35,051 nt of DNA from Bacteroidales bacterium (GTDB lineage Bacteria; Bacteroidota; Bacteroidia; Bacteroidales; Bacteroidaceae): NCBI GenBank assembly GCA_022784065.1, contig JALFUO010000021.1:1-35051 (forward strand), read 5' to 3'. A model generated the notes under the pieces. That model had not been told where the DNA came from, ran no database searches, and saw only the letters and a program-made list of their open reading frames with translations. How positions within the stretch are numbered: position 1 is the first letter of the stretch; the number at the start of each line of letters is the position of its first letter. Positions 15,668-23,746 of the stretch are shown here, piece after piece. The position numbers and the translations under genes were made by a program.

Positions 15668-17050
15668 ATGATTATGAAAAAAATCCTCTTCATCCTCGCC
15701 GGCACGCTTGTGCTGGCAGGATGTAAATCCTATAAAAACTACGAGCGTCCGCAAAACATCGCCGACACTGCCAACGAGCAGCTGTTCCGCGATGTGCAGG
15801 GCACGGACACGATGAACTTCGGCAATATGCCGTGGCGCGAAGTCTTTACCGACGCGCAGCTGCAGCTGCTCATCGAGAAGGCCCTCGCTCAAAACACCGA
15901 CCTGCAAAAGGCTGACCACAACATCCAAAAGGCACGCATCGGCCTGAAAGTTTCCAAACTTTCCTATCTGCCCACACTCGCCGTTGCCCCCCAAGGACAA
16001 ATCTCAAGTTTCGACGGCGGCAAGGCCACCAAGACCTACACGCTTCCCCTTTCCCTCTCTTGGGAACTCGGCTCGTGGGGTTCGCTGCGCAATAACCGCA
16101 AGAAAGCCGGCGTGGACACGCTCATCGCCGCCAGCGCAAAGCAAGCCACGCAAACGGCCATAGTGTCAGCCGTTGCCAACCTCTACTACACGCTGCAAAT
16201 GCTCGACGAGCAACTGCGCACCACCAAAGAGACCGTAGTGATTTGGCAGAAAAACGTCAACGCTATGGAGGCTATGCAACAGGCAGGCCTTACCACTAAC
16301 GCCGCAGTTGCGCAGGCTCGCGCCAACTTCTACGAACTGCAAACCACGATTCCCACGCTCGAGCACAGCATTCGCCAGAGCGAGAACGCGCTCTGCGTGA
16401 TCCTCAACGAAGCCCCACACCCCATCGCCCGCGCCGCCTTCAACGCCGATGCCCTCCCCGCCAGCCTCTCCGCCGGCGTGCCGATGCAGATGCTTTCCTG
16501 CCGTCCCGACGTGAAGATTGCCGAACTGCAGCTCGCCTCTGCGTTCTACAACACCAACATCGCGCGCTCCGCTTTCTATCCCTCCCTCACCCTCTCGGGC
16601 GTGGCGGGCTGGACCAATAGCGCCGGGTCGATAGTGATGAACCCCGCCAAGTTCATCGCCAACGCCGTGGGCAGTCTCGTGCAACCTCTCTTTGCGCAAG
16701 GCAAGCTCCGCGCACAATACAAGATTGCAAAGATTGAGCAGGAAAGCCTCACGCTCGACTTCCGCAACACGCTGCTCTCCGCAGGCCAGGAAGTGTCGGA
16801 CGCTTTGAGCGCCTACCAGACCGCCATCGCCAAGGCCGAGAAGCGCCAGCTCGAAGTGGAGCAACTGGAACAAGCCCTCGACAAGACGCTCTTCCTCTTC
16901 TCCCACGGCAACACGACGTCTTATCTCGAGACGCTCACAGCCCAGCAGTCGCTTCTCAGCGCAAAACTCTCGCTCATCTCCGACAAGTACGACAAGCTCC
17001 AGGCCGGCATCAGCCTTTACCAGGCTCTCGGCGGCGGACGCGACAAATAG
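15668..17050 (+). CDS. RND efflux outer-membrane factor (TolC/OprM, NodT family lipoprotein)
   Basis: The product is 460 aa from the ATG at 15668; the second ATG at 15674 (MKKILFILAG) is equally plausible. The signal peptide ends in lipobox LAGC, so the protein is lipidated at C19. Two OEP repeats follow, each a long helical hairpin with a beta segment. Helix sequences such as NTDLQKADHNIQKARIGLKV and LSWELGSWGSLRNNRKKAG are typical. As a trimer it forms the outer-membrane channel and periplasmic tunnel for the pump encoded just upstream. A repeat hairpin fills most of the 138-nt gap before it and could uncouple its expression from the pump gene. Confidence 0.93.
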   Translation: MIMKKILFILAGTLVLAGCKSYKNYERPQNIADTANEQLFRDVQGTDTMNFGNMPWREVFTDAQLQLLIEKALAQNTDLQKADHNIQKARIGLKVSKLSYLPTLAVAPQGQISSFDGGKATKTYTLPLSLSWELGSWGSLRNNRKKAGVDTLIAASAKQATQTAIVSAVANLYYTLQMLDEQLRTTKETVVIWQKNVNAMEAMQQAGLTTNAAVAQARANFYELQTTIPTLEHSIRQSENALCVILNEAPHPIARAAFNADALPASLSAGVPMQMLSCRPDVKIAELQLASAFYNTNIARSAFYPSLTLSGVAGWTNSAGSIVMNPAKFIANAVGSLVQPLFAQGKLRAQYKIAKIEQESLTLDFRNTLLSAGQEVSDALSAYQTAIAKAEKRQLEVEQLEQALDKTLFLFSHGNTTSYLETLTAQQSLLSAKLSLISDKYDKLQAGISLYQALGGGRDK

Positions 17051-17073
17051 CCTAACCTTAATCTAATAATAAT

Positions 17074-17862
17074 ATGATCAGTCCCTTAGCATACGTAGAC
17101 CCCTCGGCAAAACTCGGCAACAATGTCGAGATTAAGCCCTTTGCCTACATCGACAAGAACGTCACCATCGGCGACAACTGCGTCATCATGCCCTACGCCT
17201 CCATCATGGAAGGCACCACGATGGGCAGCGGCAACAAGGTGTACCAGAACGCCGTAATCGGCGCAGAACCGCAAGACTTCCACCACGTGCCCGGCACGCG
17301 CTCGGCAGTCATCATCGGCAACGACAACTGCATCCGCGAGAACGTGGTCATCGCCGGCGGCACCGACCCCGACACAGCCACTGTAATCGGCAACGGCAAC
17401 TTCCTGATGGACAAGGTGCACATCTGCCACGACGCGCACATTCACAACCGCTGCGTGCTCGGTATCGGCGTGAGCGTAGCCGGCAACTGCGAAATCTTCG
17501 ACTGCTCCATTCAGAGTAGCGGCGCTATGATACAGCAGCATGTGCGCGTGGGCAAGTTTTCACTCGTGCAGAGCGGCTGCCGCGTGCAGCACGACGTGCC
17601 GCCCTACGCTATCCTCGGCGGCAACCCCGCCGCCTACCACGGCGTGAACGCCGTCATCTTGCAGCACGAAGGTCTGACGGAGCGCATCCTGCGCCACATC
17701 GCCAACGCCTACCGCCTCGTCTACACGGGCAACTTCAGCCTCGAAGACGCCGTGATTAAGATTGGCGAGCAAATCCCCGCAAGCATTGAAATCGACGAAA
17801 TCGTCAGCTTCATCAAGGCTGCCAAGCACGGCATCGTGCGCAACCGCAAGGCCGACGATTGA
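17074..17862 (+). CDS. lpxA: LpxA-like acyl-ACP:UDP-N-acetylglucosamine O-acyltransferase
   Basis: The product is 262 aa, the usual LpxA length. The N-terminal two thirds are left-handed beta-helix hexapeptide repeats (for example AKLGNNVEIKPFAYIDKNVTIG). An LMDKVHICHDAHIHNRC block lies where E. coli LpxA carries its catalytic histidine, QHDVPPYAILGGNPA closes the helix, and a C-terminal helical domain follows. LpxA starts lipid A synthesis by acylating UDP-GlcNAc in the cytoplasm. It lies 23 nt after the efflux outer-membrane gene and before a strong terminator, so it is probably the fourth gene of the efflux operon. Bacteroidales usually carry lpxA beside lpxC-fabZ. The location here hints at a second paralogue whose acyl or sugar preference may differ. 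Confidence 0.78.
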   Translation: MISPLAYVDPSAKLGNNVEIKPFAYIDKNVTIGDNCVIMPYASIMEGTTMGSGNKVYQNAVIGAEPQDFHHVPGTRSAVIIGNDNCIRENVVIAGGTDPDTATVIGNGNFLMDKVHICHDAHIHNRCVLGIGVSVAGNCEIFDCSIQSSGAMIQQHVRVGKFSLVQSGCRVQHDVPPYAILGGNPAAYHGVNAVILQHEGLTERILRHIANAYRLVYTGNFSLEDAVIKIGEQIPASIEIDEIVSFIKAAKHGIVRNRKADD

Positions 17863-17881
17863 TATCCGAAGCCACACACGC

Positions 17882-18100
17882 TCAAACGCTTAAAGAGGCT
17901 GTGCCGTAAGCAATTACGGCGCAGCCTCTTTCTTTGTATCCTGTGAAATATTGCCATTCGGACATCGGCAGCCCCTCAGCCGTCAGGGCTAACACATCCT
18001 TGCACGCGGCGTAAGGCGGGGCGCATTTACGAAGCCCGAGCAAAATGTTACGAGCAGCAATATAATTCTTACCGCCATATATGAAATTTTTCACGGCCAT
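17882..18100 (-). CDS. Possible small protein, doubtful
   Basis: An open frame of 72 aa on the minus strand starts MAVKNFIYGGKNYIAARN and contains LTAEGLPMSEWQYFTGYKE, a reasonably protein-like composition. Against it: the C-terminal 15 residues read through the terminator hairpin of the upstream operon, there is no clear promoter, and the frame stays open upstream through repeat DNA. I do not recognise a family. It may be a remnant. Confidence 0.25.
   Translation of the reverse strand: MAVKNFIYGGKNYIAARNILLGLRKCAPPYAACKDVLALTAEGLPMSEWQYFTGYKERGCAVIAYGTASLSV
17892..17936 (+). terminator. Strong intrinsic terminator after the efflux-lpxA operon
   Basis: An 18-bp stem (17892-17909 with 17914-17931) has one G-U wobble and a GCAA tetraloop, and is followed by CTTTG. 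It begins 30 nt after the lpxA-like stop. Confidence 0.85.
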
Positions 18101-18114
18101 ACGGCAAAAGTTTA

Positions 18115-18270
18115 TTACAAAGTTTGTAACACGTATTAGAAAGCTTGTAACACATGTTAGAAACTTTGTAACAAGCATTACAAAGTTTGTAATAAAAATT
18201 ATCTTATATGACAGGAAAAAATTGCAAGGAGAAAGGAAAAAATATAAAGGGGAAAGAGAAAAATATGTCT
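18115..18270. repeat. 21-bp periodic palindrome array, copy 2
   Basis: Palindromic 15-mers related to TTACAAAGTTTGTAA start at 18115, 18136, 18157 and 18178, exactly 21 bp apart. After a 51-nt step come purine-rich 21-mers at 18229 and 18250, and a third unit may start at 18271. All offsets equal those of copy 1 at 6751-6906. The two inner units carry paired changes (TTAGAAAGCTTGTAA, TTAGAAACTTTGTAA). Confidence 0.85.
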
Positions 18271-18309
18271 GAGAAAAAACGCCTTTCCCGTAAGAAAATA
18301 TCAAAAACT

Positions 18310-18340
18310 TTTGCATTACAATAAAGTTTCAGTAATTTTG
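18310..18340 (+). promoter_or_regulatory. nagB promoter, near-consensus Bacteroidetes type
   Basis: TTTG at 18310-18313 and TAATTTTG at 18333-18340 are separated by 19 nt, which fits the TTTG / n17-23 / TAnnTTTG consensus. This is the best promoter match in the window. It starts 40 nt after the 21-bp periodic element. Confidence 0.75.
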
Positions 18341-18415
18341 CATATCGGAGTTTGCACCCGGCAAACACACGTTTCCGACTAAAACCTTTTAACTTACATC
18401 ATAAATTACACGATC

Positions 18416-19207
18416 ATGAGAGTAATCATTGAACCGGACTATGAAAAACTGTCGCAATGGGCGGCAGATTATGTTGTGAACAAGATCAACGCCGCTAAGC
18501 CCACGGCCGAAAAGCCTTTCGTGCTGGGTCTGCCCACGGGTTCCTCGCCCATCGGCATGTACAAGGCACTCGTGAAGGCCAACAAGGAAGGACGCGTGAG
18601 CTTCAAGCACGTGCTGACTTTCAACATGGACGAATATGTGAACCTCCCCGAGGAACACCCTGAGAGCTACCACTCTTTCATGGCCACCAACCTCTTCAAC
18701 CACATCGACTGCCCGAAGGAAAATATCCATATCCTCAACGGCAACGCCGAAGACCTCGAAGCTGAATGCGCACACTACGAACAGATGATCGTTGAAGCAG
18801 GCGGCATCGACCTCTTTATCGGCGGCATCGGACCCGATGGACACATCGCTTTCAACGAGCCGGGCAGTTCGCTCACGAGCCGCACGCGCCAGAAGACGCT
18901 GACCACGGATACGCGCGTGGCCAACTCGCGCTTCTTCGGCGGCAACCCCGACAACGTGCCCGCACATGCCCTCACCGTAGGCGTTGGCACCGTGATGTCG
19001 GCCAAGGAAGTGCTCATCCTCTGCAACGGCCACAACAAGGCACGCGCCTTGCAGGCAGCCGTTGAAGGCCCCGTTACGCAGATGTGGACCATCTCTGCCC
19101 TTCAGATGCACCAGCACGGCATCATCGTCTGCGACGAAGCAGCCTGCGAGGAAATCAAGCACGGCACGTACAAGTATTTCAAGGACATCGAAAAAGACAG
19201 CCTCTAA
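18416..19207 (+). CDS. nagB: Glucosamine-6-phosphate deaminase
   Basis: The product is 263 aa. It converts glucosamine-6-phosphate to fructose-6-phosphate and ammonia in the cytoplasm, feeding amino-sugar catabolism. The phosphate-binding loop LGLPTGSSP is present, and the catalytic residues D72, D141, H143 and E148 fall at the same numbers as in the E. coli enzyme (FNMDEY and [14 protein letters not shown]). The allosteric region is less certain. It is transcribed alone: its own promoter at 18310-18340 and an intrinsic terminator right after the stop. A sulfatase-maturating enzyme follows, and both would serve use of host glycans such as mucin or glycosaminoglycans. Confidence 0.96.
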   Translation: MRVIIEPDYEKLSQWAADYVVNKINAAKPTAEKPFVLGLPTGSSPIGMYKALVKANKEGRVSFKHVLTFNMDEYVNLPEEHPESYHSFMATNLFNHIDCPKENIHILNGNAEDLEAECAHYEQMIVEAGGIDLFIGGIGPDGHIAFNEPGSSLTSRTRQKTLTTDTRVANSRFFGGNPDNVPAHALTVGVGTVMSAKEVLILCNGHNKARALQAAVEGPVTQMWTISALQMHQHGIIVCDEAACEEIKHGTYKYFKDIEKDSL

Positions 19208-19225
19208 GCCGTCGCCATTAATAAC

Positions 19226-19260
19226 GAAAAAGGGCAGACCATGCGCGTCTGCCCTTTTTC
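19226..19260 (+). terminator. Intrinsic terminator after nagB
   Basis: A perfect 14-bp stem, GAAAAAGGGCAGAC (19226-19239) with its complement (19247-19260), closes a 7-nt loop and has a T run in the 3' arm. The matching A run on the 5' arm could let it act in both directions. Confidence 0.88.
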
Positions 19261-19278
19261 ATTAACCCCCGAAAGCCC

Positions 19279-20505
19279 GTGGACGCCCAGTTTTCCCCCA
19301 CCCTGCCCGTTTATGTCATGGCGAAGCCTGCCGGCGCGCTGTGCAACCTGCGCTGCGACTATTGCTATTATCTGGAAAAGAGGCACCTGTATCGGCAGCC
19401 GCAGAAAACGATGATGCCCGGCGACGTGCTCGAAACCTACATACGCGACTATATCGCCCTGCACGCTGAGGGCACGCAGGTGGAGTTCGTGTGGCACGGC
19501 GGGGAACCGCTCCTGCAGCCTTTAAGTTTTTTCATGAACGTGCTTCGGCTGCAAAAGAAGTACGCCGGCGGCAGGCAGATTATCAACGCGCTGCAAACCA
19601 ACGGCACGCTCATCACGCCGGAACTGGCGCACTTTTTCCATGAGCACAATTTCCTCATCGGCCTCTCTATCGACGGCCCGCAGGGGCTCCACGACCGTTA
19701 CCGCCGCAGCCGTTCGGGGCGCGGCTCATGGCAACAGGTGATGAAGGGCATCGGGTTGCTGAACCGCTACGGCGTGGAGTGGAACGCCATGGCGGTAGTG
19801 AACGATGCCACGGCCGCCGACCCGCTCGGTTTCTATCATTTTTTCAAAGAAATAGGTTGCCGCTACATTCAGTTCACCCCCGTTGTGGAACGCCTGTTGC
19901 CGCACGCCGACGGCCGCAGCCTTGCCTCGCCCATCGAGTACGGGCAGGCGGAACTTGCGCCCTTCTCGGTAACGCCCGAAGCGTGGGGCGAATTTCTCTG
20001 CACCTTGTTCGACGAATGGGTACAGAACGACGTGGGCGAATATTTCGTGCAGATTTTCGACGCCACGTTGGCGGGCTGGATGGGCGTGCTGCCGCCCGTG
20101 TGCAGCATGGCGCGAACCTGCGGCCACGCCACGGCTATGGAGCACAACGGCGACCTTTACGTGTGCGACCACTACGTGTTCCCGGAGTTCAGGCTGGGCA
20201 ACATCATGGAGCGTCCGCTTGCTGAATTGACGCGGCAGCAGTCGCTTAAAGACTTCGGGGCAAACAAGGAGCGGCTACTCACGCGCCAATGCCGCGAATG
20301 CGAATATCTATTTGCCTGCCACGGCGAATGTCCGCGCAATCGCTTTGCCCTTTCTGCCGACGGCGAGCCGGGCCACAACTATCTCTGCGCCGGCTATCGC
20401 CGCTTCTTCAAGCACGCCGCGCCTTACATGGACTTCATGAAGCGCAAACTGATGCACGGCGAAGCGCCTGCCGACGTGATGGAATGGGCAAGGAAAAGGG
20501 GATAA
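19279..20505 (+). CDS. Anaerobic sulfatase-maturating enzyme (radical SAM, SPASM)
   Basis: The product is 408 aa from a GTG at 19279. The alternative ATG at 19318 would remove the conserved LPVYVM start, so GTG is preferred. The radical SAM cluster cysteines are C22, C26 and C29 (CNLRCDYC). The C-terminal SPASM domain supplies the auxiliary-cluster cysteines (CSMARTCGH, LYVCDHYVFPE, CRECEYLFACHGECPRN, NYLCAGY). Such enzymes oxidise an active-site Cys or Ser of sulfatases to formylglycine without oxygen, and the sequence follows Bacteroides ChuR closely. It acts in the cytoplasm before sulfatase export. No sulfatase gene is in the window, so it must act on products encoded elsewhere. Only 18 nt separate it from the nagB terminator, and I see no clear promoter. 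Confidence 0.93.
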   Translation: MDAQFSPTLPVYVMAKPAGALCNLRCDYCYYLEKRHLYRQPQKTMMPGDVLETYIRDYIALHAEGTQVEFVWHGGEPLLQPLSFFMNVLRLQKKYAGGRQIINALQTNGTLITPELAHFFHEHNFLIGLSIDGPQGLHDRYRRSRSGRGSWQQVMKGIGLLNRYGVEWNAMAVVNDATAADPLGFYHFFKEIGCRYIQFTPVVERLLPHADGRSLASPIEYGQAELAPFSVTPEAWGEFLCTLFDEWVQNDVGEYFVQIFDATLAGWMGVLPPVCSMARTCGHATAMEHNGDLYVCDHYVFPEFRLGNIMERPLAELTRQQSLKDFGANKERLLTRQCRECEYLFACHGECPRNRFALSADGEPGHNYLCAGYRRFFKHAAPYMDFMKRKLMHGEAPADVMEWARKRG

Positions 20506-20538
20506 ACATGGTGTTGATTATTTCAGATAAAAACCATT

Positions 20539-20911
20539 AAAAACCGCTTGTTCTGTGTGGCCTATCGGCTTGCCTTATCGGACAGTCCCCGAGCCTGTGA
20601 GCCTGTCGGCTCCCGTCTCGCGTCCTCTCCGCTAAGGCGGCGGTCGGTGCCCGCCCGCCCCACACAGAACAAGGGAAAAACAAGGAAAAACCCGTTCCCA
20701 ATGATAAACCAGTCCGTGGCTATTTCAACGGCATCAAGGTCTCACGGGTTTTTAATGGTTTTTTCCTTGCGGCGTTTGAAGCGGGCGGGAACCGACCGCA
20801 GCCGCTGGGAATTAAGGGCGAGCGCGAGCCGATATTATATAAAGGCTCGCAGGCTCGGCATTAAGCCCGGCGGCGTAGCCCAAGGGGCTTCAAACGAAGC
20901 AAGCGGTTTTT
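20539..20911. repeat. Nested palindromic element, about 370 nt
   Basis: The ends are a 12-bp inverted repeat, AAAAACCGCTTG (20539-20550) and its complement (20900-20911). Inside are CTTGTTCTGTGTGG (20547-20560) paired with 20660-20673, an 18 of 19 match between 20638-20656 and 20781-20799, CGTTTGAAGC (20773-20782) paired with 20887-20896, and a hairpin around 20823-20850. It lacks a coding frame. It could be a non-autonomous mobile repeat or a structured RNA. Confidence 0.7.
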
Positions 20912-20970
20912 CAAGGTTTTTCTCTAATCTCTTTGGATAATTTCACCCCTCGCACCAAAATCAAACAAAC

Positions 20971-21003
20971 AAAAAGCGGCGAGCATCAATGCTCGCCGCT
21001 TTC
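20971..21003 (-). terminator. Intrinsic terminator of the DUF3127 gene
   Basis: AAAGCGGCGAGCAT (20973-20986) pairs with its complement (20989-21002). On the minus strand the hairpin is followed by TTTTTGTTTG. It begins 25 nt after the stop of the gene. Confidence 0.8.
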
Positions 21004-21028
21004 GCGTATCAATATTTTGCACTAAAAA

Positions 21029-21442
21029 TCAGAAGGGAAGGTCGTCCTCTGCGGCACCTCCTGCAACTTCGGGCTGCGGTGCGGCAGCAGGAGCGGCAGG
21101 CTGCTGGGGCTGCGGAGCATAAGCCTGAGGCTGGGGCGCAGCTGCGGGAGCAGCGGCTACGGCGTTGGGGTCAACGCGCACCACGCGCCAAGCGCGGATA
21201 TCGTTGTACCAGCGGCCGTTGAACTCACGGGCATCGATGTCGAACGATACCGTAAGTTCCTCGCCCACTTGGATATTAAACTCGCGCAGGCGATCTTCAC
21301 CGAACACGTTAAACACGCATTTGCGCGGATACTGCTCGTGGGTTTCGATTACGAACTCCTGCGTCTTCCAGCTGTTGCCCGTGCGCTGCGACACGCCGCC
21401 GCGCGGCTCCAAGGCTGCAATGATTTTACCTGTAATTTCCAT
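21029..21442 (-). CDS. DUF3127 protein, SSB-like OB fold with acidic tip
   Basis: The product is 137 aa. Residues 1 to about 90 match DUF3127, a Bacteroidetes family related to single-stranded DNA-binding OB folds (MEITGKIIAALEPR start, WKTQEFVIET, FNIQVGEELTVSFDI, FNGRWYNDIRAWRV). The rest is an A/P/Q-rich disordered tail ending EDDLPF, the same acidic-aromatic tip that SSB uses to recruit partner proteins. It therefore probably binds single-stranded nucleic acid and docks replication or repair proteins; this is inference from the tail and fold. It diverges from dnaN, which fits a replication role. A weak -7-like TAATTTCG lies upstream on the minus strand (21486-21493). Confidence 0.85.
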   Translation of the reverse strand: MEITGKIIAALEPRGGVSQRTGNSWKTQEFVIETHEQYPRKCVFNVFGEDRLREFNIQVGEELTVSFDIDAREFNGRWYNDIRAWRVVRVDPNAVAAAPAAAPQPQAYAPQPQQPAAPAAAPQPEVAGGAAEDDLPF

Positions 21443-21600
21443 GGATATAATATATAATGTGTAGTTGTGATTTGAATTTTCTCGGCGAAATTACTATTTT
21501 CTTTTTGTTTCGTGTGCTTTTTGACGTAAGAAAAACCGACGCTTCCTTATTTTTTTGTACTTTTGCGAGCAGGTATCATATAAGCAAAGCATAGATTCGA

Positions 21601-21608
21601 TACCTTTG
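21601..21608 (+). promoter_or_regulatory. -7 box upstream of dnaN
   Basis: TACCTTTG fits TAnnTTTG. TACTTTTG at 21558-21565 is a second candidate. Neither has a clear -33 partner. Transcription from either would include the octamer hairpin in the dnaN leader. Confidence 0.45.
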
Positions 21609-21630
21609 CAACGAAATAAAACTAACGATT

Positions 21631-21743
21631 TAGTAAACAAGTAAACGAGTGAACAAGTAAACAAGACAGAGATGTCTTGCTAATTTATAATTTACATGAG
21701 AAACTTGTCTCGTCTACTCGTTTACTTGTCTACTCGTCTACTA
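21631..21743. repeat. Octamer-built hairpin repeat, copy 2 (inverted core)
   Basis: The 38-nt arms are 21631-21668 and 21706-21743, made of AGTnnACR units. The 37-nt loop holds the same core as copies 1 and 4 but as its reverse complement (GATGTCTTGCTAATTTA), so the element is inserted in the opposite orientation. It ends 33 nt before the dnaN start. Confidence 0.85.
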
Positions 21744-21776
21744 AAATAACTAACAACAAAATACCTAATTTCCATT

Positions 21777-22898
21777 ATGAAATTCACCATTCCCAGCTCC
21801 CTGCTTTCGGCACGCCTTCAGACCATCGGCCGCGTGATTGTGCAGAAGAACACGATGCCCATCCTCGACAGTTTCATGTTTGACATACAAGGTTCGCGCC
21901 TCGTGGTCACGGCCGGCGACAACGAAACGGTGCTGACGACCGCCATCGACGTGACCGACTGCGACTCCGACATTCGATTCGCCGTGAACGCCCGCAACAT
22001 TCAGGACGCCATCAAGGAACTGCCCGACCAGCCGCTGGAATTTTACGTCAACAACCAAACGCTCGAAATCACGCTCGTTTATCAGAACGGACAATATAGA
22101 ATTATGGGACAGAGTGCCGATGAGTATCCCACGCCTGCCGGAGAAGAAGGCGAGACCACGGAACTCCACATCGACGCGCAACGTCTGCTCCACTGCGTGA
22201 GCCGTACCATTATCGCCACAGCCAAAAACAATATCCGCGAAATCATGAACTGCATCAACTTCGACCTCGGAGAAGGTGCGCTCAACGTGGTGGCCACCGA
22301 CGGCAACGTGCTCTCGCTGAGCAAAGCCCTCGGCATGGACGAACAGGCCGCCGGCGGCTTTATCCTCCCCCAAAAGCCCGCAGGACTGATTAAGACGGTG
22401 CTGGCAAAGGAACAGGGCGACGTGTGCATTCGCTTCGGCTCGCGCTGCGCCAGCTTCGAGAGCGAAAGCTATCGCCTGCAATGCCGCCTCGCGGAAGGGC
22501 GCTTCCCCAACTATCGCGCCGTCATTCCCCAAGATAACCCCAACGTGCTGACCATCAACCGCGCCGCACTGGCAAGCACCCTGCGCCGCGTGGGCGTGTT
22601 CTCGAGCGAAACGCAATTCTACAAGCTCGACATCGGCGGCAGCAACATCACCATTTCCTGCCGCGACCTCGACCTCGCGCTCGCCGCCGAGGAAAGCCTG
22701 CTCTGCCAGTACGAAGGCAATCCGCTCAGCATCGCCTTCCCCTGCCAGGTGCTGCTGGAATTGGTGAACAACGTGGAGTCGGAAGAAATCACGCTCCGCA
22801 TGGGCGACCGCAGCCGCGCCGTGCTCATTCAGCCCGCAGAGCAGAAAGAGGGCGAGGAACTGCTGATGCTCCTCATGCCCGTAATCCTCAACGAATAA
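21777..22898 (+). CDS. dnaN: DNA polymerase III beta subunit (sliding clamp)
   Basis: The product is 373 aa, the normal length. It has three repeated clamp domains, with MKFTIPSSLLSARLQTIGRV at the start, NTMPILDSFMFDI in domain I and the C-terminal LLMPVILNE. The dimer encircles DNA and tethers polymerase III and other clamp-binding proteins. Here it is not beside dnaA but heads a run with an epsilon-like exonuclease, coaBC, porD-like, recN, a TPR gene and rpoD on the same strand. A hairpin repeat lies in its leader. Confidence 0.96.
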   Translation: MKFTIPSSLLSARLQTIGRVIVQKNTMPILDSFMFDIQGSRLVVTAGDNETVLTTAIDVTDCDSDIRFAVNARNIQDAIKELPDQPLEFYVNNQTLEITLVYQNGQYRIMGQSADEYPTPAGEEGETTELHIDAQRLLHCVSRTIIATAKNNIREIMNCINFDLGEGALNVVATDGNVLSLSKALGMDEQAAGGFILPQKPAGLIKTVLAKEQGDVCIRFGSRCASFESESYRLQCRLAEGRFPNYRAVIPQDNPNVLTINRAALASTLRRVGVFSSETQFYKLDIGGSNITISCRDLDLALAAEESLLCQYEGNPLSIAFPCQVLLELVNNVESEEITLRMGDRSRAVLIQPAEQKEGEELLMLLMPVILNE

Positions 22899-22943
22899 GA
22901 GAGGCGCACAGCCCGCGCCCCGCACGCTTAAAACTTTATCGGA

Positions 22944-23714
22944 ATGAAGCTCAATCTGAACCGCCCCATCGTGTTTTTCGACATCGAAGCCACGGGGCTG
23001 AACATTGCCACCGACCGCATCGTAGAACTCTGCTACATCAAGCTCCTGCCCGACGGCTCTCAGGAAGAGCGCACCCTGCGCTTCAACCCCGGCATTCACA
23101 TCTCGGCAGAAGCAACGGCCGTGAATGGCATAACTGATGCCGACGTGGCGCACGAGCCGCACTTCCGCGACCTCGCCCCCGAATTGGAGAAAGTGTTTGC
23201 GGGCTGCGACCTCGCTGGCTTCAACTCCAACAGCTTTGACATACCGATGCTCGTCGAGGAGTTTATCCGCGCGGGCATCAACTTCGACATCACGGGCTGC
23301 AAGTTCGTGGACGTGCAAAACATCTTCCACAAAATGGAGCAGCGCAACCTCGTGGCGGCCTATAAGTTTTATTGCCAGAAAAACCTCGACGACGCGCACA
23401 CCGCCCTGGCCGACACCCGTGCCACGCTCGAAGTGCTCGAAGCGCAACTCGACCGCTACGCCGACACGCTGAAAAACAACGTGGACTACCTCGCCGACTT
23501 CTCGCGCCGCAACCGCAACGTGGACCTCGCCGGCCGCATCGTGCTCAACGAGCAGGGCGTGGAAACCATCAACTTTGGAAAATATCGCGGCCGCCCCGTG
23601 GCAGAAGTGCTGCGCCGCGACCCCGGCTACTATGCCTGGCTGATGCAAGGCGACTTCACGCAAAACACGAAGCAGGCCTTTACCCGCATCAAACTCCGGG
23701 AGGGAATTTTTTAG
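22944..23714 (+). CDS. DnaQ-like 3'-5' exonuclease (DNA polymerase III epsilon type)
   Basis: The product is 256 aa. DEDDh motifs are complete: D13-I-E15, the FNSNSFDIPML block supplying the second Asp, and DAHTALADTRAT supplying His and the last Asp. After the nuclease domain (to about residue 180) comes a C-terminal segment INFGKYRGRPVAEVL...YYAWLMQGDF, a short module often found at the end of Bacteroidetes epsilon-like proteins. It probably proofreads or edits DNA ends with the replisome, supported by its place 45 nt after dnaN. Whether it binds the polymerase alpha subunit cannot be seen. Confidence 0.9.
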   Translation: MKLNLNRPIVFFDIEATGLNIATDRIVELCYIKLLPDGSQEERTLRFNPGIHISAEATAVNGITDADVAHEPHFRDLAPELEKVFAGCDLAGFNSNSFDIPMLVEEFIRAGINFDITGCKFVDVQNIFHKMEQRNLVAAYKFYCQKNLDDAHTALADTRATLEVLEAQLDRYADTLKNNVDYLADFSRRNRNVDLAGRIVLNEQGVETINFGKYRGRPVAEVLRRDPGYYAWLMQGDFTQNTKQAFTRIKLREGIF

Positions 23715-23746
23715 ACAGATGCGCCCAACACGCTTTTTCCCATACA

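Larger units (their letters stand above)
17937..18415. other. Intergenic region upstream of nagB
   Basis: Apart from the doubtful small frame at 17882-18100, this stretch holds the second 21-bp periodic element (18115-18270) and the nagB promoter (18310-18340). About 75 nt of leader separate the promoter from the nagB start. I see no other structure. Confidence 0.6.
20506..21028. other. Intergenic region with a nested palindromic element
   Basis: No gene. The open frame 20548-20940 is rejected because it lies wholly inside nested inverted repeats. The stretch contains the palindromic element (20539-20911) and the terminator of the minus-strand DUF3127 gene (20971-21003). Confidence 0.6.
21443..21776. 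other. Divergent intergenic region DUF3127/dnaN
   Basis: This 334-nt gap is AT-rich. It holds two plus-strand TAnnTTTG boxes (TACTTTTG 21558-21565 and TACCTTTG 21601-21608), which probably serve dnaN, and an octamer-built hairpin (21631-21743) in the dnaN leader. I looked for DnaA-box clusters because of dnaN and saw no convincing array. Confidence 0.6.

Noticed and set aside
20548-20940. 130-codon plus-strand open frame
   Set aside because: It is contained in nested inverted repeats; the R/A/G-rich composition is what translated palindromic GC-rich DNA gives.
21443-21776. Replication origin next to dnaN
   Set aside because: dnaA is absent and I see no cluster of DnaA boxes; the gap is explained by promoters and the octamer hairpin.
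23372-23746. N-terminal extension of coaBC
   Set aside because: It overlaps the exonuclease gene out of frame and is R/H/P-rich nonsense; the family start is MHNLKGKHIVLG at 23747.
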